Shown here: in pieces, positions 16,572 through 25,757 of the stretch
How the letters are laid out: the number at the start of each line of letters is the position of its first letter
How positions within the stretch are numbered: position 1 is the first letter of the stretch
Translations under genes and position numbers: made by a program
Notes under the pieces: model-generated
Databases searched by the model: none
The model's input: only the letters and a program-made list of their open reading frames with translations
What the model was told of the DNA's origin: nothing
Origin: DASRHT01 sp035293765
GTDB taxonomy: Bacteria; Chloroflexota; Ktedonobacteria; Ktedonobacterales; Ktedonobacteraceae
Direction: 5' to 3'
Assembly: GCA_035293765.1 (NCBI GenBank)
Contig: DATGMF010000084.1
Span: 15,450 to 79,449 of the forward strand
DNA: 64,000 bases

Positions 16572-16574
16572 CGT

Positions 16575-17996
16575 TTACCCCTTCTGCTTTTCAGCTTCGT
16601 AGCTCTGCACCACCTCTTCGATATTGCCCTTCATGTAGAAGTGGTTCTCAGGAATGTGGTCGTAGCGGCCCTCCAGGATCTCTTTAAAGCCCTGGACCGT
16701 TTCCTTCACAGGTACATAGCGACCTTCCAGGCCGGTGAAGACCGTAGCCACGGTGAATGGCTGCGAGAAGAAACGTTGCAGCTTGCGCGCGCGAGCAACG
16801 GTGAGCTTATCCTCGTCGGAAAGCTCGTCGATACCCAGGATCGAGATGATATCCTGCAAGTCGCGGTAACGCTGCAGCACGCGCTGTACGCCACGGGCCA
16901 CGTTGTAATGCTCCTCACCGACGATTTGCGGGTCAAGAATACGGCTGGTTGAGGATAGCGGATCGATAGCCGGATAGATCCCTTGCTCGAAGATGGCGCG
17001 TTCCAGCACGATAGTCGAGTCAAGGTGAGCAAAGGTGGTTGATGGCGCGGGATCGGTATAGTCGTCGGCGGGCACGTATACGGCCTGCATCGACGTAATC
17101 GAACCCTTCTTCGTCGAGGTGATGCGCTCCTGCAACTCGCCCATCTCTTCCGCCAGATTGGGCTGGTATCCCACCGCCGATGGCATACGGCCAAGCAGCG
17201 CGGACACCTCGGCTCCCGCCTGGGTGAAACGGAAGATGTTGTCGATGAAGAGCAGGACGTCTTTGCCCTCTTCGTCGCGGAAGTATTCCGCAATAGCCAG
17301 CCCGCTCAATGCGACGCGCAGGCGAGAGCCGGGGGGCTCGTTCATCTGCCCGAAGACCATTGCCAGGCGGTCGATAACCTTCGCCTCTTGCATTTCGTGA
17401 TAGAGGTCGTTGCCCTCGCGGGTGCGCTCGCCCACGCCGGCGAAGACGCTATAGCCACCATGCCCTTTGGCGATATTGTTGATCAGCTCCTGGATAATGA
17501 CGGTCTTGCCCACGCCTGCGCCGCCGAACGCGCCGATCTTACCGCCTTTCATAAAGGGGCAGACCAGGTCGATAACCTTGATGCCCGTCTCGAATACCTC
17601 GATGTTGGACGCCTGATCCTCCAGGTCTGGCGCTGGTCGGTGGATCGGGTAATGCGGAGCATCGACCACATCGGGCTTATTGTCGATGGCCTGACCAAGA
17701 ACGTTAAAGATGCGTCCGAGCGTCTTTGGTCCAACGGGTACCGAAATGGGGCCGCCGGTATCGACGATATCGACGCCGCGCTGAAGCCCATCGGTTGGAC
17801 CCATTGCCACGCAGCGCACCCAGTTATTGCCCAGGTGCTGCTCAACCTCCAGGGCCAGGTCCTGATCTGTGCCAGAGGGCCGCGTGGTGAGCTTGTTATA
17901 TATTTCGGGGAGCTTGTCTGCTGGAAACTCAGCGTCTACCACGGCTCCCAGCACCTGCACGACTTTCCCCTTCGTGCCTGTTTGTGTTACTGCCAT
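16575..17996 (-). CDS. atpD: F-type ATP synthase subunit beta
   Basis: A protein of 473 residues, the catalytic subunit. The Walker A loop is GGAGVGKTV and the catalytic glutamate lies in GERTREGNDLY; LLFIDNIFRF is Walker B. Family motifs QPNLAEEMG and VPADDYTDPAP are present. The ATG at 17996 has GGAG six bases upstream and is preferred over the ATG four codons earlier. It follows atpG by about 46 bp. Confidence 0.98.
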   Translation of the reverse strand: MAVTQTGTKGKVVQVLGAVVDAEFPADKLPEIYNKLTTRPSGTDQDLALEVEQHLGNNWVRCVAMGPTDGLQRGVDIVDTGGPISVPVGPKTLGRIFNVLGQAIDNKPDVVDAPHYPIHRPAPDLEDQASNIEVFETGIKVIDLVCPFMKGGKIGAFGGAGVGKTVIIQELINNIAKGHGGYSVFAGVGERTREGNDLYHEMQEAKVIDRLAMVFGQMNEPPGSRLRVALSGLAIAEYFRDEEGKDVLLFIDNIFRFTQAGAEVSALLGRMPSAVGYQPNLAEEMGELQERITSTKKGSITSMQAVYVPADDYTDPAPSTTFAHLDSTIVLERAIFEQGIYPAIDPLSSTSRILDPQIVGEEHYNVARGVQRVLQRYRDLQDIISILGIDELSDEDKLTVARARKLQRFFSQPFTVATVFTGLEGRYVPVKETVQGFKEILEGRYDHIPENHFYMKGNIEEVVQSYEAEKQKG

Positions 17997-18042
17997 ATCT
18001 ATCTCCATACTCAGGAAGATGCGTAGTACTGCCCTACAGTTG

Positions 18043-18933
18043 CTATAAAGCTTCAGCGCCAGAGACCACTTCGAGGATCTCAGTCGTGATAGCGGCCTGG
18101 CGAGCCTTATTATAGGTCAAAGTGAGATCTTGAATAAGTTCGTTCGCACTATCAGTTGCATTCTTCATTGCGACCATGCTGGCGGATTGTTCGCTGGCGA
18201 CCGCTTCGAGCATTGCCTGGAATACCACCACGTCTACGTACCGGGGGAGTAGAGCCTGGAAAATCGCCTGGGGGTCAGGCTCATAGATATATTCTATGGT
18301 TTCCCGTTTGCCCTCTTGCTCTTGCGGTGGCTGCACCGGTAGAAGCTGTACGGCAGTTGGCTGTTGCGTCATGGTATTAATAAATTTGGCGTAGATCACA
18401 TAAACGATATCGACCTCCCCTTTCAGGAAAGCATCGACGGCGACCTGCGCGATAGCGGTCGCATCGTTCATTGATGGCCTATCGCCATAATTAATGAACT
18501 CGGCAAGCATGTGCTGTCTGGTGCGCACAATAAAGTCGCGGCCTTTGCGACCAACGGCGATGAAGTTAACTTCGGGGCGCTGACCCTGTTCCGCCAATCT
18601 GTTCTGTTGCTCCAGGGCGGTGCTGGCGGCTTTGCGGTTGATATTGCTCGGCAGCGCGCCACAGAAGCCGCGATCAGGCGTAATCAGCACAATGCCGATG
18701 TTACGCACCGGTCGCTCTTTCATCAGATCTATGCCCGCGCCAATATCGACCCCGCTGGCAAGCGCGAGACGCGAGACCAGGTCGCGCAGTTGATCCGCAT
18801 AGGGGCGGGCCTGCTGGACCCGCTCCTGCGCCCTGCGCATCTTACTGCTAGCCACCATCTGCTTGGCTTTAGTGATTTGCGCGATATTTTTGACCGAGCG
18901 TATGCGCCGCCGAATCTCTCGGGTTGATGGCAT
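18043..18933 (-). CDS. atpG: F-type ATP synthase subunit gamma
   Basis: A protein of 296 residues from the ATG at 18933, preceded by AGGAG. An earlier frame start at 18996 lies in repeat element C and would add residues foreign to the family. The N-terminal helix MPSTREIRRRIRSVKN and the GFCGALPSNINR segment are typical, and the C-terminal helix (LIQDLTLTYNKARQAAITTE) is the rotor shaft that turns within the alpha3beta3 head. Repeat C fills most of the gap between it and atpA. Confidence 0.96.
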   Translation of the reverse strand: MPSTREIRRRIRSVKNIAQITKAKQMVASSKMRRAQERVQQARPYADQLRDLVSRLALASGVDIGAGIDLMKERPVRNIGIVLITPDRGFCGALPSNINRKAASTALEQQNRLAEQGQRPEVNFIAVGRKGRDFIVRTRQHMLAEFINYGDRPSMNDATAIAQVAVDAFLKGEVDIVYVIYAKFINTMTQQPTAVQLLPVQPPQEQEGKRETIEYIYEPDPQAIFQALLPRYVDVVVFQAMLEAVASEQSASMVAMKNATDSANELIQDLTLTYNKARQAAITTEILEVVSGAEAL

Positions 18934-18948
18934 CTTACTGTCTCCTAG

Positions 18949-19046
18949 TGCATTTGCACTTGACATCTTCGGCTTTGGTGCTATACTTCCCCTCAAGAAG
19001 GCGGCGAAAGCCAGTGGCTATCTCGACCCGCTTGAGGGTACTGAAA
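18949..19046 (+). repeat. Dispersed promoter/structured element, copy C
   Basis: On the plus strand TTGACA (18960-18965), 16 bp and TATACT (18982-18987) form a near-consensus promoter. It is followed by CCCTCAAG, a GGCGAAAGCC hairpin, CTCGACCCG and CTTGAGGGTACTGAAA, where CCCTCAAG pairs with CTTGAGGG. The element ends exactly at the atpA stop codon. The promoter faces antisense into the 3' end of atpA within the atp operon. Confidence 0.9.
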
Positions 19047-20606
19047 TTAGCGTGCCGCAGCAGTCTCTTCAGACTTGCGTGGCGCTGCCGTCTTCTGGAA
19101 CTCCACGATAGCGTCTCTCAGTTGCTGGAGCAGCTCGTCGGACATCTTATCGCGTTGCTTGACGGATTTCTCGATGATCTCTTCCCCGATCTCTGGATGG
19201 TTGGCGTCCATATAGCGGTAGAAAGCGGCCTCCCAGGCGGCAACCAGGTCCAGCGGGACGCTATCCAGGTAACCATTGGTGGCGGCGAAGATGATCATCA
19301 CCTGCTTTTCGACCGGAACCGGCTGGTATTGTGGCTGCTTCAAAATTTCTTGCACGCGACGCCCGCGCTCAATGCGGTTCTGCGTGGCCTTATCCAGATC
19401 CGAGGAGAACTGCGCGAAAGCGGCGAGTTCGCGGAACTGGGCGAGGTCGAGTCGCAGTGAGCCGGCAACCTGGCGCATGGCGCGTGTCTGGGCGCTGCCA
19501 CCGACGCGCGAAACCGAGAGGCCGGTATTAACGGCGGGACGCTGGCCCGCGTTAAACAGGTCGGCTTCCAGAAAAATCTGTCCGTCCGTAATGGAGATGA
19601 CATTGGTCGGAATGTAGGCCGAAATGTCATTTGCCTTCGTCTCAATGATCGGCAGAGCGGTCAGCGAGCCACCGCCGTAATCGTCGTTCAGGCGGGCGGC
19701 ACGTTCCAGCAAGCGCGAATGCAGGTAGAAGACGTCGCCAGGGTACGCCTCGCGTCCAGGCGGGCGGCGAATGATCAGCGAAATGTTGCGGTACGCTTCT
19801 GCATGCTTGGTCAGATCGTCGTAGATAATCAGAGCGTCGCGCCCCGATTCCATGAACTCTTCGCCCATCGCGCAGCCCGCGTAGGGAGCGAGATACTTCA
19901 ATGGAGCGGGATCGGATGCGCTTGCCACCACGATGATGGTATGCTCCATCGCGCCATGCTGCTCCAGGATCGCCTGGGTACGCGCCACCGAAGAGTTTTT
20001 CTGACCGATAGCGACGTAGATACAGATAAGGTTTTTGCCTTTCTGATTAATGATCGTATCGATAGCGATAGCCGTCTTACCCGTCTGGCGGTCGCCAATG
20101 ATCAGTTCACGCTGACCGCGCCCGATGGGGATCATGCTATCGATAGCTTTTAGACCGGTCTGTACGGGGGTATTCACCGACTGGCGGGTGATGACGCCTG
20201 GGGCGACGCGTTCGACCGGGCGGAACTTGTCAGTATTGATCGGGCCGCGGTCGTCGATTGGCTCGCCCAGGGGGTTGACAACGCGCCCGAGCAGGGCGTC
20301 ACCAACGGGTACCTGAATGATACGTCCCGTTGTCCGTACTTCATCGTCTTCGCGAATATGCGTGTATTCGCCCAGGATGGGGCAACTGACCGTCTCCTCT
20401 TCGAGGTTGAAGGCCAGACCATACATGCCTGTGCGCGGGAATTCTACCAGTTCAAGATATTTCACATCTTGCAGACCATAGACGCGTGCAATACCGTCCT
20501 GTACGGCGATCACGGTCCCGACGCTTGCCGTTGAGGTTTTTTCACTCTCAAAGCCTGCGATGTTTTTCTCTATGATGGCACTGATCTCATCAGCCCAAGA
20601 TGCCAT
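19047..20606 (-). CDS. atpA: F-type ATP synthase subunit alpha
   Basis: A protein of 519 residues with the nucleotide loop GDRQTGKTA and the motif ALIIYDDLTKHA. The region VSRVGGSAQTRAMRQVAG is the conserved signature near the catalytic interface. Alpha binds non-catalytic nucleotide and holds the stator stalk. The ATG at 20606 follows AGGAGGAAGAGCG. The stop codon is directly joined to repeat element C. Confidence 0.98.
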   Translation of the reverse strand: MASWADEISAIIEKNIAGFESEKTSTASVGTVIAVQDGIARVYGLQDVKYLELVEFPRTGMYGLAFNLEEETVSCPILGEYTHIREDDEVRTTGRIIQVPVGDALLGRVVNPLGEPIDDRGPINTDKFRPVERVAPGVITRQSVNTPVQTGLKAIDSMIPIGRGQRELIIGDRQTGKTAIAIDTIINQKGKNLICIYVAIGQKNSSVARTQAILEQHGAMEHTIIVVASASDPAPLKYLAPYAGCAMGEEFMESGRDALIIYDDLTKHAEAYRNISLIIRRPPGREAYPGDVFYLHSRLLERAARLNDDYGGGSLTALPIIETKANDISAYIPTNVISITDGQIFLEADLFNAGQRPAVNTGLSVSRVGGSAQTRAMRQVAGSLRLDLAQFRELAAFAQFSSDLDKATQNRIERGRRVQEILKQPQYQPVPVEKQVMIIFAATNGYLDSVPLDLVAAWEAAFYRYMDANHPEIGEEIIEKSVKQRDKMSDELLQQLRDAIVEFQKTAAPRKSEETAAAR

Positions 20607-20695
20607 CGCTCTTCCTCCTAGTCATTCCTGGTGGTTTGTTACTGCTTCTATTCGGTCAGCATCCCACTCTTGATGGGATGCCGGATATGGGTTTG

Positions 20696-21355
20696 CTATA
20701 CCTGTGCCTGGGATGGATAGGTTGGTGCCGGTCGAGAAACCTTTGTTTCGCCGGTATGTTTATCGTTGTCGTATAACCTAGCCAGTTCCTCCGTGGAGGT
20801 GTCAGCTCTGGCGGCAGAGACCCCCGCCAGCAATTGCTGTTGCAGGGCGGACAAGCGATAGCGCACGCTACCGTCGATTACTTGATCGCCCACGCGAGCA
20901 ACAATGCCACCCAGGATAGTCGGGTCGATCCGCGTCTGCATGATAATCGTTTTGCCGGTTCTCTGCTCTAATGCTTTCTTCACAAGATTGAGTTGCGCAT
21001 CATCCATAGGGGCTGCCGTGGTAACTTCTGCTATCGCCTCATTCCTATAGTTCAGCACGAGCTTTTCAAGCTCGGCGGCAATATTGGGCATGACCTCAAC
21101 CAGTTCACGCTGGACGACCAGCAGAGCAAGGTTGAGCGAAGTTGGCAGAACCTTAGACGTTAGCGCCTCACGTAATGCTGTCTCTTTGCGCTTTGCCGGA
21201 ATCTTTGGCTCACGTAGGAGATAAGCAAGTTTGCGGTTCGCAAATAGCGTCGCTATCTCTTTAATATCCTCAAGCGAGCGATCAATCGTATTCTGCTTTT
21301 GTGCGAGACCGAAGATGGCCCCGGCGTAGCGGCGTGCTATCGCTCCCTTTAGCAT
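20696..21355 (-). CDS. atpH: F-type ATP synthase subunit delta
   Basis: A protein of 219 residues matching the OSCP/delta subunit that links the stator to the top of the alpha3beta3 head. The N-terminal helical domain starts ARRYAGAIFGLA. The C-terminal domain holds GKTIIMQTRIDPTILGGIV and GDQVIDGSVRYRL, the family's most conserved stretch. About 35 extra residues follow that core. Its ATG overlaps the atpF stop (TAATG), so the two are probably translationally coupled. Confidence 0.95.
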   Translation of the reverse strand: MLKGAIARRYAGAIFGLAQKQNTIDRSLEDIKEIATLFANRKLAYLLREPKIPAKRKETALREALTSKVLPTSLNLALLVVQRELVEVMPNIAAELEKLVLNYRNEAIAEVTTAAPMDDAQLNLVKKALEQRTGKTIIMQTRIDPTILGGIVARVGDQVIDGSVRYRLSALQQQLLAGVSAARADTSTEELARLYDNDKHTGETKVSRPAPTYPSQAQV

Positions 21356-21900
21356 TAGTTATTCCTCGCCTGGTCGTTAGAATTGACGAACTCTTCCACC
21401 AGACGGCGGTTATCCTTCGTATCAATCGACCTGTCAATAACTTTCCCGGCGGCATCGATTGAAAGGTTGACCACCAGACGGCTCAGCTCCGAGCGAGCGC
21501 GACTGGCCTCTTGCTGGATGCGAGCGATTTGCTGCTGGCTGATCTGCTCAGCGCGCGCGCGGGCCTCCTCTTCAATCTGTTGACCTACCTGTCGAGCGGC
21601 CTTTTCTGCACGTTCTATGGTTTCCTGAGCCTGGATGCGAGCGTTGGCAAGCTCCTTTTCGGCGCGTGCGGTGGCTTCCTTGAGGTCGCGCTCGGCCTGT
21701 TCTGCTTTCTCCAGACCTTCGCGGATCACTGCCTGTCGCCTGTCGAGCGTTTTGATAACGGTGGGAAGGCCCCATTTCCAGAGGAGCCAGAAGACGATAC
21801 CAAAGCTGACAAGTTGCGAGAGGAAGGCAAAAGCGTTAATGCCGAGGCCGTTCAAAAGAGCGCCAACGCCGCTATCTGCCAGGATAAATGTATGCACCAC
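21355..21900 (-). CDS. atpF: F-type ATP synthase subunit b
   Basis: A protein of 181 residues with one N-terminal membrane helix (FGIVFWLLWKWGLPTVI) and a long, highly charged coiled coil (residues about 55-165) that forms the peripheral stalk. The start is GTG at 21900, with GAAAGGAGG about 7 nt upstream. It is followed by atpH with a one-base overlap. Confidence 0.95.
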   Translation of the reverse strand: MVHTFILADSGVGALLNGLGINAFAFLSQLVSFGIVFWLLWKWGLPTVIKTLDRRQAVIREGLEKAEQAERDLKEATARAEKELANARIQAQETIERAEKAARQVGQQIEEEARARAEQISQQQIARIQQEASRARSELSRLVVNLSIDAAGKVIDRSIDTKDNRRLVEEFVNSNDQARNN

Positions 21901-22060
21901 TGTGTGCCTCCTTTCGTCAGAAGTAGTACAATCTGCTCTGTTGCAGATATGCTGCGTGGAGACGCGTACTGTGTGTTTGCTGCCGGGAAACCTCCGCGTT
22001 GTTGCCCGCTGCTCTGCGTAACATCATTGTCCGCGTCTCTACAGCAAATCTGAGCAAATA

Positions 22061-22282
22061 CTATTTGACGAACTGGATGAGGAAGGCGATCAACAGTGCG
22101 TAGATGGCGATAGCTTCAGCAAACACCAGGCCGATGAACATATTTGTGCGGATCAACGGCTCGGCTTCCGGGTTGCGCCCAATAGCGTTAAATGCCTGAC
22201 CGGCGGCAATACCGATGCCGATACCCGGGCCGATGGCGCCCAGACCGATTGCCAAAGCTACTGCGAGTGGTGCAATGTTCAT
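22061..22282 (-). CDS. atpE: F-type ATP synthase subunit c
   Basis: A protein of 73 residues that forms the rotor ring. Two hairpin helices are joined by the polar loop AIGRNPEAEP. The glutamate of VFAEAIAIYALL is the ion-binding residue. Helix 1 reads GIGIGIAAG and lacks the Gln that marks Na+ rings, which points to proton use. AAAGGAGG lies before the ATG. A 160-bp gap without a gene separates it from atpF. Confidence 0.97.
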   Translation of the reverse strand: MNIAPLAVALAIGLGAIGPGIGIGIAAGQAFNAIGRNPEAEPLIRTNMFIGLVFAEAIAIYALLIAFLIQFVK

Positions 22283-22392
22283 GATAAAAATCCTCCTTTA
22301 AGGACGAAGCTGTCGCTTTATGTAATTAATATTATGCAATCGCAGCAAAAACCTGCGAGTAGCAAGCTTGAGAAACAACATCCAATGCGTGG

Positions 22393-23319
22393 CTAATGAG
22401 TTGCCATCGCCTCTTGCTCCCGTGCCTGCTCATGTTGCTCATGAGCCTGGTGGTGCTCGTCGTATTCAGCGGCGGCATGTTCGTGGCTGGTGGTAGCGAT
22501 CTCCATGAAGACCAGCGTAAGCAGTGCGAAGACCAGCGCCTGCACGAAGGCGACAAACAACTCAAAGGGAATGAAAATGATGTTTGAAACGAACGGCAGC
22601 AGGAAAGCGAAGACTGCCAACAAAGCACTGCCCGCGAAGATATTGCCAAAGAGACGGAAGGAGAACGAGATGATGCGGGCCACTTCGCTGATGATCTCGA
22701 TGAAACCGGCGATGAATTGAATCACCCCTGCCGCTCCGCCTCCGAACAATGCCTTGAAGTTAAAGTATTTGCTCAGGTGTTCCTTTGGCCCTAACGTGTA
22801 GAAACCAAAGATCTGGGTAACGACCACCGAGACAATTGCCATTGCCACCGTCAGGTTCAGGTCGGTAGTGGCCGGACGTATCCACGGGATCAGCAGGTTT
22901 GAAGCCTGTCCGAAGAGAAAATTGATGCCCAGGAAGCTATATACCCCGGCATTGCCTATTTTCGCCAGATCCTCGGTTCTGACCGCGCCGATGGTATCGA
23001 CGCCTGGGAACACGTCAAGCACGTTGCAGGCAAAAATGAAGATGAAGAAGGTCGCAACCAGCGGGAAAAACTTTTTCCCTTTTTCTTTACCCGATACCCC
23101 CTCAACCAGTCCCAGGAGCAGCTCCACCATCCATTCAACGAGATTCTGCATGCCGGTGGGGAGCAAGTCGCGGCGGCGGGTGCCAAAGTAGAACACCAAT
23201 GCCAGGACAATAATTGTAAGCCAGGTGCAGATCAGCGTATTTGTAATCCCGCTACCATCTGCGAACAGTGGAATCACCACATCAGGTGCGAGTCGTATTT
23301 CAGGAAGTTTCCAGAGCAC
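22393..23319 (-). CDS. atpB: F-type ATP synthase subunit a
   Basis: A protein of 308 residues starting at GTG with a GGGAGGAT site. It has the membrane helices of subunit a, including FSFRLFGNIFAGSALL, whose arginine is essential for proton passage, and FVQALVFALLTLVFM. The C-terminal 35 residues are an unusual His/Glu/Gln-rich tail with seven histidines. The protein forms the two half-channels through which protons enter and leave the c ring. Confidence 0.95.
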   Translation of the reverse strand: MLWKLPEIRLAPDVVIPLFADGSGITNTLICTWLTIIVLALVFYFGTRRRDLLPTGMQNLVEWMVELLLGLVEGVSGKEKGKKFFPLVATFFIFIFACNVLDVFPGVDTIGAVRTEDLAKIGNAGVYSFLGINFLFGQASNLLIPWIRPATTDLNLTVAMAIVSVVVTQIFGFYTLGPKEHLSKYFNFKALFGGGAAGVIQFIAGFIEIISEVARIISFSFRLFGNIFAGSALLAVFAFLLPFVSNIIFIPFELFVAFVQALVFALLTLVFMEIATTSHEHAAAEYDEHHQAHEQHEQAREQEAMATH

Positions 23320-23382
23320 TCGGCATCCTCCCTAATCTGCCGAACTCTGCCCGGTCTGTACGTTCTTAATGGTTTCCGTCTA

Positions 23383-23601
23383 TCATCCTAGCACGCTCTT
23401 AAATAAACGGTAGGCTCCATATATTCCCGCTATCAGGCCAAGCAGCAGCCCGAAAAGTAAAAACAAATATCCGGTATGAAAATGACCATCAAGGTAGCTT
23501 CCTACAATGGCTCCTATGGCGATGGGGATGGCTAGTGTAAAGCCCATTCCGCCCAAAGCCGCCAGAGATCCCAAAACAGAGGGTGGTGGCTTCCGGTTCA
23601 T
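23383..23601 (-). CDS. atpZ: AtpZ/AtpI-like small ATP synthase-associated protein
   Basis: A protein of 72 residues with two hydrophobic helices. The segment PIAIGAIVGSYLDGHFHTGY, followed by LGLIAGIYGAYRL, matches the AtpZ family, which is encoded first in many atp operons. AtpZ/AtpI proteins help assemble the c ring or carry Mg2+/Ca2+. The symbol is tentative, as AtpI and AtpZ are hard to separate by eye. It is the first gene of the operon, with a good promoter just upstream. Confidence 0.75.
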   Translation of the reverse strand: MNRKPPPSVLGSLAALGGMGFTLAIPIAIGAIVGSYLDGHFHTGYLFLLFGLLLGLIAGIYGAYRLFKSVLG

Positions 23602-23643
23602 CGATTAATCCCATCTGTCTTCTTTCATAATTATACCTGTCGG

Positions 23644-23673
23644 ATTATAGCACATGGAACGAAATTATTGCAA
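23644..23673 (-). promoter_or_regulatory. Candidate promoter of the atp operon
   Basis: TTGCAA (23668-23673), an 18-bp spacer and TATAAT (23644-23649) read leftward, with TGC directly before the -10 giving an extended form. It lies 43 bp before the atpZ start. Confidence 0.6.
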
Positions 23674-23712
23674 CAGTAGATACAGCATGGCTACAGCAAA
23701 GTTCAAGGGGTT

Positions 23713-25650
23713 TTACCCGGCCTTTGGAGCGGGCGACTGCGCCTGGTGTTGCACCTGGTAAATGCTCAGGACGAACTGCTGATCGTCAGCATGGAATTGT
23801 GCTTGCAGCTCTGCATGGTTCAGCGCGTCTTTGATCATCTGGAACTGCGCTCCCCCATGATTGATATCGTTGAGCATTTCAGGGTCGGCCACGATATAGT
23901 CGATGCGATCCCAGTTATTTTGCAGTATTTTGGCGTATAGCTCGGGATCGGTGGCGACATTGAAATAGATATGAGCGTAAGAGTAAGGCGCTCCATCCCT
24001 CACGCCCAGGCCGCCCGGTTCGTGCAGGTCCATATAGAGATAGCTGTTGATCACGATAAACGCGTTGTGGGGCACATGTTTGCGTATCCACTTCATCGCA
24101 TCGGTCTGCGCGGTTGTGGGATGCTGGGTAAAAAGATCTTTTGCGTGTGCCAGGTCATAGGGAATAATTGCTGCAATTACTCCAAAGATCAGGATTGCAT
24201 ACATCAGCTCCTTGCGCGTCCGTTTGCTCAGCCAGTTGGCAGTAGTGTGGATGGCAAGCGCGACGTTGATAGCGGTCAGGGCAATCAGCGGGATAAAGTA
24301 GAAAGGCGAGACATTCCCGCCTCGCAGGAGCAGCAGAGCCCAGAAACTGACGCCGAGCAATGCAACCATCAACTGTTTGCGGTTCCACCAGCCGACAATC
24401 AAATTGAAGATGAGCGTCACCACGCTGAAAATCGTGAGCGCAGCATCGCCGTGTAGCCAGCTATTCAAGCTTGTGGCAAGCGTGCTCTGGCTCTTGCCGC
24501 GCCCGATTTGCTCTAGCAGCGTCTGAATCAAGCTCAAGTGTTCATTGTGGTCCCAGAGAAGATGCCAGGAAGAGGGGAAAAGCTCTCCCTTCAGGATTGC
24601 CAGGAGGACAAAGCTTGAGGCGAGGGCGATGACGATATAGGTAAAAACGACCAGAACGAATTTGCGCTGAAAACTGCTGGTATGCAGCCAGACAGCATAG
24701 ATCATTACCGGTGTGAACAGCAGGAAAAACTCTTTAGAGAGAATAGCTATGCCTAGTGAGAGTGCGGAAAGCACAAGGGTCAACAGGCGGCTATTGCTCG
24801 CGACCAGGAGGTAGAGCGAAAGCAGCAGCCAGAAAATGCCAATGTTGTCCAGGAGGATCTGGCGTTGATAGGTGATGCCCAGTGGCGAGAGTGAGAAAAT
24901 CAGCATTGCCAGCAGGCCAGCTATGCGGCTATCGCTCAGGCGTTTAACAATCAGATATACCAGGAGAGCGCAGCCAAGAGCGTAGAAAAGCATAAGTACT
25001 CGCCCAGTATTAAGCGCGTCTCCAAAGGTAAAGAATCCGCCTGTTAGTTGTACCCATGCAGCAATTTGCAGCCATGCCAGAGGCGGATGGCTGTATCCAT
25101 AAGGGTAAGGTGCGAGCCTCCCTTGCAGGATTGCCCACGCGCTTGACATATAGGTGCCTTCGTCCGGCCCGTAGCGGGGGAAATTAAACATATTGATGGC
25201 GTGGGCGATCATTGAGATGAGCAGGCCAACAGTGATAATAGCCGCCTCTAGACTGGCTGGCATGAAAGAGGTTCGAGGTTTAGATGGGGTAATCGGTGAA
25301 ACTCTGGGCAGCGAGAGCGTATCAAAAATAGCGATACGCTCTCGCTGGCGTAGCTTAACTTTGGGAATGGTTGCGGTGATTGTCGTCGTCTGGCTACGTT
25401 GGGACCCCTTTTTATCTGGTTGATAGGCCGTACGCACAAAAAAGTTAGCCCTGCGCAACAAAACGATGCGATCATTCTCGATTTCCGGCTTCTGCTGTTC
25501 CAGGGCAATGGCGGCTTCAGAGAGTTTCTTTACTTTTTGTCGCACGCGTGCTCTGGCGGGTATGATATACCGCTTTGGAGAGACAACCTTATCCGCTGCA
25601 GTTCGCTCCTGTTCTCTCTGTTGAGATGGGGGTTGATAGGACGATACCAT
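23713..25650 (-). CDS. GT39/ArnT-type membrane glycosyltransferase
   Basis: A protein of 645 residues. The first 130 are soluble and basic. About eleven membrane helices follow. The first external loop contains PRYGPDEGTYMSSAWAI, in which an acidic pair is the expected active-site feature of protein O-mannosyl- and ArnT-like transferases that use a lipid-linked sugar. A large C-terminal soluble part follows. The likely role is to add a sugar to a protein or lipid on the outer face of the membrane. GGGAGGGAAATTT precedes the ATG. The next gene on the strand is a GT2 enzyme. Confidence 0.75.
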   Translation of the reverse strand: MVSSYQPPSQQREQERTAADKVVSPKRYIIPARARVRQKVKKLSEAAIALEQQKPEIENDRIVLLRRANFFVRTAYQPDKKGSQRSQTTTITATIPKVKLRQRERIAIFDTLSLPRVSPITPSKPRTSFMPASLEAAIITVGLLISMIAHAINMFNFPRYGPDEGTYMSSAWAILQGRLAPYPYGYSHPPLAWLQIAAWVQLTGGFFTFGDALNTGRVLMLFYALGCALLVYLIVKRLSDSRIAGLLAMLIFSLSPLGITYQRQILLDNIGIFWLLLSLYLLVASNSRLLTLVLSALSLGIAILSKEFFLLFTPVMIYAVWLHTSSFQRKFVLVVFTYIVIALASSFVLLAILKGELFPSSWHLLWDHNEHLSLIQTLLEQIGRGKSQSTLATSLNSWLHGDAALTIFSVVTLIFNLIVGWWNRKQLMVALLGVSFWALLLLRGGNVSPFYFIPLIALTAINVALAIHTTANWLSKRTRKELMYAILIFGVIAAIIPYDLAHAKDLFTQHPTTAQTDAMKWIRKHVPHNAFIVINSYLYMDLHEPGGLGVRDGAPYSYAHIYFNVATDPELYAKILQNNWDRIDYIVADPEMLNDINHGGAQFQMIKDALNHAELQAQFHADDQQFVLSIYQVQHQAQSPAPKAG

Positions 25651-25681
25651 AAATTTCCCTCCCTACTTTTATATTCCCTCA

Positions 25682-25757
25682 GCGTATTTTCGCCTGACGC
25701 TCGTGATCTGCTATAGGCGTTTTTCCTCCAGCACTCGACCGGTTGGAGGTACTGAAA
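25682..25757 (+). repeat. Dispersed promoter/structured element, short copy E
   Basis: This copy has CCTCCA pairing with TGGAGG in place of the usual CCCTCAA/TTGAGGG, a compensatory change that supports a selected stem. It ends in TACTGAAA, adjoining the stop codon of the GT2 gene. The promoter hexamers have decayed to CTGACG and TATAGG with only 12 bp between them. Confidence 0.65.

Noticed and set aside
21901..22060. Missing atp gene between atpE and atpF
   Set aside because: The 160-bp gap has no open frame with a ribosome site; all eight standard subunits plus AtpZ are accounted for elsewhere in the operon.
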